Origin: CABMKH01 sp040797625
GTDB taxonomy: Bacteria > Bacillota > Clostridia > Tissierellales > Tissierellaceae
Direction of reading: 5' to 3'
Assembly: GCA_052067355.1 (NCBI GenBank)
Contig: JBQHQH010000001.1
Coordinates: 186,001-250,000, forward strand
Length of the DNA: 64,000 nt
In this document: piece by piece, positions 58,491-64,000 of the stretch
Position numbering within the stretch: the stretch's first letter is position 1
Layout of the letters: each line of letters begins with the position of its first letter
Made by a program: the position numbers and the translations under genes
Notes under the pieces: generated by a model
Told to the model about the DNA's origin: nothing
Seen by the model: the letters and a program-made list of their open reading frames with translations, nothing else
Database searches by the model: none

Positions 58491-59612
58491 CTAAAATTCC
58501 GAAACAATTTCTTCATAACTCTCTATGGCGTATTCTCTACCTGAATCAGTTAATTTAATTATATCATCTTCTACATATATCTTTTCTTTATTCTTAAGCT
58601 GTTTTATGATCATCTTTAGGAAAGATTTATCCCAATTAAGATGCTCTTCTATAGTATATATTCCCGATTCTAAATCCTCTTCTTTTCTGCCTTCATGGTT
58701 AAATACATGAAATAGTAGAGATTTTTCTGCAAAATCTATCTTCTGTAATCTCCTTCTCCTAAGAGTAGTCAAAAATCCTCTCTTTGGAGCAAATATAAAT
58801 ACTAAGAAAAATACTATCCCGGTCATAAGTGCCATAGTTCCAGCTATGGACACATCTAATACTGACGCTAACTGATATCCAAGTATTCCATTTATAGCAC
58901 CTATAGAACCACTCAATATAATCATATTCTTTAAATTATCAGTGAGAAGATATGCTGTTACTGGGGGTCCTATCATAAATGCAATTACCAATATAGAACC
59001 AACTGATTCAAATGCACCTACTGCAGTAATTGATATCATAGTCATAAGACTATAGTGTATCAAAATTGGTGAAAATCCTAAAACTGTTGCCAAGGCAGGA
59101 TCAAAAGTAGCTATCTTAAGTTCCTTAAAAAATACCACTATAAATAATAGGTTTATAATAAGGATAATCCCCATAGAATAAATGGCCTTTGGTCCTATAT
59201 CTTTCCCAAATAAAATCATCCTATTAAATGGAGCATAGGCTAATTCCCCTAACAAGACTGAATCAGTATCCAAATGAACTGCACCTGCATATTTAGATAT
59301 AATTATTATAGCTATACTAAATAGCAAAGGAAATACAACTCCTATAGCTGAATCCTCTGATACTAATTTAGTATTGTTTAACATCTCTGTTAGAAAAACT
59401 GTAAAAACACCCATAATAGCTGCGCCTACTATTAGAAGAGGAGATGTCAAACTATTTACCATAAAGAATGCAATCACTATTCCCAATAAAATAGTATGGG
59501 TTATAGCATCCGACATCATGGCCATCTTTCTAAGAACCAAGAATACTCCTGGTAAAGAACAAGCTACAGCGACTATCACTGCAATAAGTTGAATTTCTAA
59601 TTCTGGTGACAT
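58491..59612 (-). CDS. Metal ABC transporter permease with C-terminal winged-helix extension (2)
   Basis: A 373-residue permease of the ABC-3 family (PF00950) with eight or nine hydrophobic segments: VACSLPGVFLVLRKMAMMSDAITHTILLGI near 20, GAVHLDTDSVLLGELAYAP and SVGSILVIAFMIGPPVTAYL. The last 80 residues are soluble, with YTIEEHLNWDKSFLKMIIKQLKNK and IKLTDSGREYAIESYEEIV, resembling a winged-helix DtxR-like domain. Usual family length is about 280-300. Last gene of the operon, one base from the first permease. It pairs with that permease to form the channel. Confidence 0.9.
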   Translation of the reverse strand: MSPELEIQLIAVIVAVACSLPGVFLVLRKMAMMSDAITHTILLGIVIAFFMVNSLTSPLLIVGAAIMGVFTVFLTEMLNNTKLVSEDSAIGVVFPLLFSIAIIIISKYAGAVHLDTDSVLLGELAYAPFNRMILFGKDIGPKAIYSMGIILIINLLFIVVFFKELKIATFDPALATVLGFSPILIHYSLMTMISITAVGAFESVGSILVIAFMIGPPVTAYLLTDNLKNMIILSGSIGAINGILGYQLASVLDVSIAGTMALMTGIVFFLVFIFAPKRGFLTTLRRRRLQKIDFAEKSLLFHVFNHEGRKEEDLESGIYTIEEHLNWDKSFLKMIIKQLKNKEKIYVEDDIIKLTDSGREYAIESYEEIVSEF

Positions 59613-60755
59613 CTACATCCCCTCCTTACTAAAATGATTTTCTACATAATCTATTCCATCTTTCGTGATGGCCCATTTATTAAAATAATCTTTTTTAACA
59701 AGCCCCCGATTTCCTAAGGACTCTAATTTAACCGTAAGTCTTCTGACTGCCTTGTTGTCCGTAGATTTATTTGGCTTTATTATAAATATATCATGACTAT
59801 GATCCATATCATCATGATTCATAGCTAGATGATATAAATTTACTAAGATTTGATCTTCATCTATCTCTCTCTGATTTTTTCTATCTCTGAAATATCTCCA
59901 TAATAACCCTCTATTTGGCGCAAATGTTATACTAAATATAACTATAGTACTTATGACTATAACTATCATTGGACCTGTAGGTAGTTTTGAAACTATAGAA
60001 CTTAACAATGTCCCAATGACTCCTGATACAGCACCAAATATAGCAGACAATATTACCATAATCGATAGTTTATCTGTCCACTGTCTTGCTGCCACTGCTG
60101 GAGCTGTCAGCATAGCACTCATTAAAATAACCCCTACAGTCTGCAATCCCACAATAATTGCAGTAACTATCATAGTAAATAACAATATATTTATCTTCTT
60201 TGTAGAGAAGCCAAGGCTTTCTGCATAATCCGAGTCAAAGGATGATATCTGAAATTCTTTCCAAAACAATATGACCAATCCTATTAAAACTATACCTAAT
60301 ACGCCCATGATTTGAACATCTCTCTTAAGAAGAGTCGAGGCCTGCCCAAATATAAATTTCTCTAGACCAGCCTGATTTGCATTGGGAATTTTTTGAATAT
60401 GTGTCAAGAGGACTATTCCTGTACCAAAGAATACAGATAGTACTAATGCCAATGCACTATCAAATTTAATTCTCGAGTATTTTGTTATAGATAAAATCAC
60501 AAAAGTAGATAATAGTCCAGATATCAACGCCCCTAAGAGTAAAATCTCTGTATTTTTAGTCTGAGTTGCCAAAAATGCCAATGCAATTCCCGGCAATGCT
60601 GAATGAGAAACTGCATCTCCCAGCAAACTCTGCTTTCTAATAACAGCAAAACTTCCCAGTATTCCACTTATTATTCCTAAAATAGCAGATCCTAACGATA
60701 CAATCCTCAATGTATAATCTGTTAAAATAAGCTCCATTATATTCAAGACTTTCAC
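59613..60755 (-). CDS. Metal ABC transporter permease with C-terminal winged-helix extension (1)
   Basis: A 380-residue ABC-3 permease: ILGSFAVIRKQSLLGDAVSHSALPGIALAFL near 30, FGQASTLLKRDVQIMG and TVGVILMSAMLTAPAVAARQW near 205. The C-terminal 90 residues after FAPNRGLLWRYFR are cytoplasmic. They contain HDDMDHSHD, a metal-ligand-rich stretch, then VRRLTVKLESLGNRGLVKKDYFNKWAITKDG, a winged-helix-like end. This type of C-terminal fusion occurs in some Firmicute Mn transporters. It starts at GTG 60755 directly after the ATPase gene's stop. Confidence 0.9.
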   Translation of the reverse strand: MKVLNIMELILTDYTLRIVSLGSAILGIISGILGSFAVIRKQSLLGDAVSHSALPGIALAFLATQTKNTEILLLGALISGLLSTFVILSITKYSRIKFDSALALVLSVFFGTGIVLLTHIQKIPNANQAGLEKFIFGQASTLLKRDVQIMGVLGIVLIGLVILFWKEFQISSFDSDYAESLGFSTKKINILLFTMIVTAIIVGLQTVGVILMSAMLTAPAVAARQWTDKLSIMVILSAIFGAVSGVIGTLLSSIVSKLPTGPMIVIVISTIVIFSITFAPNRGLLWRYFRDRKNQREIDEDQILVNLYHLAMNHDDMDHSHDIFIIKPNKSTDNKAVRRLTVKLESLGNRGLVKKDYFNKWAITKDGIDYVENHFSKEGM

Positions 60756-61496
60756 CTACCTTTTCAAAATCTGACCAGTACTTCTATATGTCTTCTTTAA
60801 ATTTTCATCTGTAAATACCTCTTCAACAGGTCCACTAGCTATAATTTGTGTATTTAATAGTACCACCCAATCAAAATATTCTTCAACAGTCTGTAAATCA
60901 TGATGAACTACAATTAGAGTTTTTCCTCTATTCTTTAATTCCTTTAACAATGCAATTATGGCTTTTTCTGTCTTAGCATCTACACCCTTAAATGGTTCAT
61001 CCATAAAATATATATCTGCTTCTTGCACTAATGCCCGTGCAAGAAATATCCTCTGCTGCTGTCCTCCAGATAATTGAGATATCTGTCTATTGACAAATTC
61101 CCCCATTCCTACCTTTTCCAAAGCTTCAATTGCCTTTTCTCTATCCTTTGCTGTTGGCCGCTTTATCCACCCTAATTCTCCATATCGTCCCATGAGAACC
61201 ACATCTAATACACTAGCAGGAAAGTCCCAATCTACACTCTCACTTTGAGGTACATATCCTATATGTCGTCTCTGTGATCTATAGCTAGCACCATTGAATA
61301 GTACATTTCCTGATACTGGTTTTATCAAGTCCAGCATTGCCTTTATCAATGTGGACTTTCCTGCACCATTTGGTCCTACTATTGCCATCAAGACAGATTT
61401 AGGAATATTTAAATCTACATCCCATAAAACTGGCTTAGTGTGATAAGCTACGGTCATATCTTCTACTTCTACAATATATTCTAGATCTTTAGACAT
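60756..61496 (-). CDS. Metal ABC transporter ATP-binding protein
   Basis: About 246 residues from ATG 61496, which follows GGAGGAG; the longer TTG start upstream sits on that site. Walker A is VGPNGAGKST, the ABC signature is LSGGQQQRIFLARAL, Walker B is IYFMDEP and the switch His is in LIVVHHDL. It is the energising subunit of a Mn/Zn-type importer (MntB/TroB/PsaB class). Third in the five-gene set: regulator, binding protein, ATPase, two permeases. Confidence 0.95.
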   Translation of the reverse strand: MSKDLEYIVEVEDMTVAYHTKPVLWDVDLNIPKSVLMAIVGPNGAGKSTLIKAMLDLIKPVSGNVLFNGASYRSQRRHIGYVPQSESVDWDFPASVLDVVLMGRYGELGWIKRPTAKDREKAIEALEKVGMGEFVNRQISQLSGGQQQRIFLARALVQEADIYFMDEPFKGVDAKTEKAIIALLKELKNRGKTLIVVHHDLQTVEEYFDWVVLLNTQIIASGPVEEVFTDENLKKTYRSTGQILKR

Positions 61497-61520
61497 CAAA
61501 ATCTCCTCCAAATCTTTACT

Positions 61521-62450
61521 CTATTTTAAAGCATTTACAATAGTATCTATATTGCTCTTAAATGTCCCTATATAAGTTTCTGCAGCTGTCTTTGCATCCC
61601 CAGTAGAATCTGAATAGAGTTCTCCACCTATTTCTACTTGAAATCCTTGGGCTCTTACTGCTTCTTGTAAAGCTTCTATACTCTTTCTAGGGACAGAAGA
61701 TTCTACAAATATAGCTTTAATCTTCTTTTCCACAATAAAGTTAGCTAATTCCCTTACATCCGATGTCCCTGCTTCAGAGTCAGTACTTATTCCTTGTAAT
61801 CCCTTGACTTCAAATCCATATGCATTTCCAAAATAACTAAATGCGTCATGGGCAGTTACAAGAATTCTCTTATCTTCTGGAAGTTCTGATGCTCTATCTC
61901 TTATATATTGGTCTAGGTTATCCAATTCTCCCAAATACTCTTGTAGATTAGCATCGTATTCTTCTGAATTCTCACTGTCTAATTTCTTTAGTCCCTCTGC
62001 TACACTTTCTGCTGCTTGTTTCCATAAGCTTACATCAAACCATATATGAGGATCATAGTTCCCGGGATTGGTAACAAAGTCTATTAGACTATCCTCACTG
62101 ATATTTCCAGAAGCAGGTACAATTAATTTATCACTGTTCTTTAGATTATCAAATATATCTCCCATCTTGCCTTCAAGGTGAAGACCATTATATACTACCA
62201 TATTAGCACCTTGCATCAATTTCACATCTCCTGCACTAGCCTTATATAGATGAGGATCTACTCCAGGTCCCATCAATACCTGAACATTCACATGTTCTCC
62301 AGCTATGGATTTTACAAGATCTCCAACTAATGTTGTTGTAGCTACTACATTATATTTTCCATTATCAACTACTTCATTTGAATTTCCACATCCTATTGCA
62401 AATACCATTACCATAATCAAAGTCATAGTAAAAGTCATTGTCTTCTTCAT
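61521..62450 (-). CDS. Manganese-type metal-binding lipoprotein (solute-binding protein)
   Basis: A 309-residue cluster A-I binding protein. The lipobox is FAIGC (Cys21). The metal ligands, in order, are: His in VDPHLY, His in YDPHIWFDV, Glu in AIFVESSVP and Asp in YSDSTGD. The H-H-E-D set is typical of Mn/Fe receptors such as PsaA and MntC; zinc receptors have a third His, and here there is none. The long His-rich loop of zinc proteins is also absent. It delivers metal to the ABC transporter encoded downstream. Confidence 0.94.
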   Translation of the reverse strand: MKKTMTFTMTLIMVMVFAIGCGNSNEVVDNGKYNVVATTTLVGDLVKSIAGEHVNVQVLMGPGVDPHLYKASAGDVKLMQGANMVVYNGLHLEGKMGDIFDNLKNSDKLIVPASGNISEDSLIDFVTNPGNYDPHIWFDVSLWKQAAESVAEGLKKLDSENSEEYDANLQEYLGELDNLDQYIRDRASELPEDKRILVTAHDAFSYFGNAYGFEVKGLQGISTDSEAGTSDVRELANFIVEKKIKAIFVESSVPRKSIEALQEAVRAQGFQVEIGGELYSDSTGDAKTAAETYIGTFKSNIDTIVNALK

Positions 62451-62463
62451 ATTTTATTCCTCC

Positions 62464-63099
62464 CTATTCTACATATATTTTTTTTGCAAACTCTCTTTTA
62501 AGGCTTATATCTGTACCATCTTTTCTAACGACAATAGTTCCTACAGTTGGCTCTATATCTATGACCTCTATTCGATCACCTATATTCAACCCCATATGAC
62601 TTACATATTGTAAAAGTTCCTTTATATCAGATATCCTTTGAATTGTAGCCTTATCTCCTATAGATAATAATTCTAATATCCTATAATTTAAGTTACAATC
62701 TCTATCCTTTAATATTGGAGTGCCATGAGGACAGAACTTTGGATATCCTAAATATTTATCTAGTGATTTCTCTAATTTAAAACTGGTTACATGTTCTAGT
62801 CTTTCTGCCTCTTCATTTACCTCATCCCAGCTATATCCTAGCTTTTCAACTAAAAATACTTCCCATAAAAGATGTCTTCTCCTTATCTTCATAGCCTCTT
62901 CTACTCCATATTCAGTAAGGCTTACTCCTTGATATACGGTATATTCTACATATCCTTCTTTTAAAAGTTTCTTTACCATTTCAGATACAGAAGGAGCAGA
63001 GACATTTAGTTTTTCAGCTATATCTTTATTGCTTATTCGCTTTGACCTACCCCCTAGTTCATAGATTGCCTTTAGATAATCCTCTTTGTTCCCTGTCAT
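62464..63099 (-). CDS. DtxR/MntR-family metal-dependent repressor
   Basis: About 211 residues from ATG 63099, behind GGAGG; an earlier ATG at 63111 overlaps that site. An N-terminal winged helix (NKEDYLKAIYELGG, then IAEKLNVSAPSVSEMVKKLLKEG) is followed by the dimerisation and metal-site region (LLWEVFLVEKLG, EEAERLEHVTS, FCPHGTPI) and an SH3-like C-terminal domain (VSHMGLNIGDRIEVIDIEP). It has the longer TroR/SirR/IdeR-like form rather than the short Bacillus MntR. It senses Mn or Fe and represses the transport genes that follow. The palindrome at 63124 is its likely operator. Confidence 0.94.
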   Translation of the reverse strand: MTGNKEDYLKAIYELGGRSKRISNKDIAEKLNVSAPSVSEMVKKLLKEGYVEYTVYQGVSLTEYGVEEAMKIRRRHLLWEVFLVEKLGYSWDEVNEEAERLEHVTSFKLEKSLDKYLGYPKFCPHGTPILKDRDCNLNYRILELLSIGDKATIQRISDIKELLQYVSHMGLNIGDRIEVIDIEPTVGTIVVRKDGTDISLKREFAKKIYVE

Positions 63100-63123
63100 A
63101 TTTTCCTCCATATTCGATAATGT

Positions 63124-63137
63124 TTAGGCATGCCTAA
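63124..63137. promoter_or_regulatory. DtxR-family operator palindrome
   Basis: A perfect 14-bp palindrome, TTAGGCATGCCTAA, lies 24 bases upstream of the regulator start and near the probable promoter (TATTAT and TATAAA in the following bases). It matches the known TTAGG-CCTAA pattern of DtxR/TroR/SirR sites. Confidence 0.85.
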
Positions 63138-63223
63138 CATATTTATATAATACCCATTTTTTAGACTTTAAACATTATTTATAAAAAACTTAATAAAAAT
63201 ACTTAAATTATAAACCTCGAATA

Positions 63224-63264
63224 AAAAATAGATATCTGCTATTTCACTAGTAGATATCTATTAA
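63224..63264 (-). terminator. Terminator of the signal peptidase gene
   Basis: The stem AATAGATATCT/AGATATCTATT is followed on the minus strand by a long T-run, 19 bases after the lepB stop. Confidence 0.85.
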
Positions 63265-63280
63265 AGTTATATAATCAATA

Positions 63281-63832
63281 TTAATTTATCTTATGTGGCC
63301 ATGGAAAAACTCTAAACTTTACCTTTCCCACGATATGGGTTATGGGAACACTGCCAAAACTTCTGCTGTCATCACTTTCATTGGGATGTCTATTGTCTCC
63401 AACGACATAGATATGATTATTTGGCACACTATAATCAATACCATAATTCAATGGACTTGTTGATATATTTCTTTCAATATAGTCCTCATATATAGGTTCA
63501 TCATTGACATAGATCAATCCATTCTCTATGTCTATAATATCTCCTTCAACTCCAACTATACGTTTAACAAAAATACGATTATCATCTTTATATGGTGATT
63601 TTATAAGCACTATATCTCCTGCTCTATAATTATCTATATTTAGATATTTACTATATTTTTCAACAAACAAGAAATCTCCATTTTCCAATGTGGGTTCCAT
63701 AGATGCACCATTAACTGTTGTAAAAGAAAAGAGAAACATCTTAATTATAAGTGCAACTACTACTGCAGTCCCTATGGATTTTATCCATTCAACAACTTCT
63801 CCCTCTCTCACATTCTCTTCTAAATTATCCAT
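63281..63832 (-). CDS. lepB: Signal peptidase I
   Basis: A 183-residue signal peptidase I of the small Gram-positive type. An N-terminal membrane anchor (VVVALIIKMFLFSF) is followed by box B NGASMEPTLENGDF (catalytic Ser), box D VKRIVGVEGD (catalytic Lys) and box E VPNNHIYVVGDNRHPNESDDSR. It cleaves signal peptides of exported proteins at the membrane surface. It is monocistronic; its ribosome site AGGAG lies before the ATG. The remaining 168 bases to the window end contain no gene that I can see. Confidence 0.96.
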   Translation of the reverse strand: MDNLEENVREGEVVEWIKSIGTAVVVALIIKMFLFSFTTVNGASMEPTLENGDFLFVEKYSKYLNIDNYRAGDIVLIKSPYKDDNRIFVKRIVGVEGDIIDIENGLIYVNDEPIYEDYIERNISTSPLNYGIDYSVPNNHIYVVGDNRHPNESDDSRSFGSVPITHIVGKVKFRVFPWPHKIN

Positions 63833-64000
63833 AACTTTTCTCCTTTCTAAAAGTAATATTTAATAAATTATAGGCTATTCAAAATCTTATATATAGATTA
63901 TCATAGATATAGATTTATGAAAATAACAATCTAGTTACAATAATTCATTGTGGGTAAAATACTAGAATGTTATAATATGATAAGTCTATTCTCATCAAGG

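Overview
The window is AT-rich (visibly about 30 % GC) and reads as the chromosome of a low-GC anaerobic Firmicute, most like a Clostridia/Tissierellia-type bacterium. The signs are strong AGGAGG ribosome sites with several TTG/GTG starts, T-box and TPP riboswitches, a gerM-rph-rdgB-yfcE block, S-layer (SLH) and copper-amine-oxidase-N cell-surface proteins, amino-acid and dicarboxylate symporters, and indirect tRNA amidation genes. Most genes are on the minus strand. The exceptions are the BlaI/BlaR1 pair, dps, one tiny Cys-rich gene and an accessory patch at 39.6-44.2 kb.

Layout. 0-3.4 kb: a cut-off Na/Pi cotransporter gene, a small protein, an Hsp70-like chaperone, and a nucleoside 2-deoxyribosyltransferase-like gene (ndt-like) under a TPP riboswitch. 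3.7-7.2 kb: a BlaI/BlaR1-type regulator pair behind a large palindromic operator, a dead transposase, and a 33-codon remnant of a second ndt-like gene. 7.2-9.6 kb: thiW-thiM-thiE behind a second, nearly identical TPP riboswitch and a further unclassified TPP-like leader. 9.7-17.9 kb: a lipoprotein, a giant (about 1890 aa) repeat protein with a transglutaminase-like domain, and an SLH protein. 18.4-19.8 kb: five tRNAs (Gly-CCC, His-GTG, Lys-TTT, Leu-TAG, Arg-TCG) with a phosphoesterase gene whose stop codon lies inside tRNA-Arg. 19.9-26.8 kb: housekeeping genes (DUF3006, ComEC-like hydrolase, yfcE-like, rdgB, rph, gerM-like, DUF2179, cell-wall amidase). 27-39.3 kb: a symporter, then an asparagine-centred region: a T-box whose specifier reads AAC (Asn), an aspartyl-tRNA synthetase fused to GatC, a GatA homologue that has lost catalytic residues, and GatB; upstream are an asparaginase, an unrecognised 413-aa protein and a divergent symporter. 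39.3-44.2 kb: accessory DNA with REP-like repeats, a REP-associated tyrosine transposase, a frameshifted sigma-factor-like relic, an ECF sigma/anti-sigma pair and two secreted proteins. 44.2-51.7 kb: a second, canonical gatC-gatA-gatB set, ligA and pcrA. 51.8-63.8 kb: a DUF5050 protein, an acetyltransferase, an HxlR-like regulator divergent from dps, cstA with a LytS/LytR pair, a manganese-type ABC transporter with its DtxR-family regulator, and signal peptidase I.

How it fits together. The strongest candidate for an undescribed system is the Asn T-box / AspRS-GatC fusion / GatA-like pseudo-amidase / GatB operon. It looks like a dedicated Asp-tRNA(Asn) amidation machine that coexists with a complete GatCAB about 11 kb away. 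The second is the thiamine locus. It has two near-identical TPP switches, an ndt-like gene tied to thiamine by both regulation and synteny, and a variant leader that keeps the pyrimidine-sensing half of a TPP aptamer but not an obvious diphosphate-sensing half.
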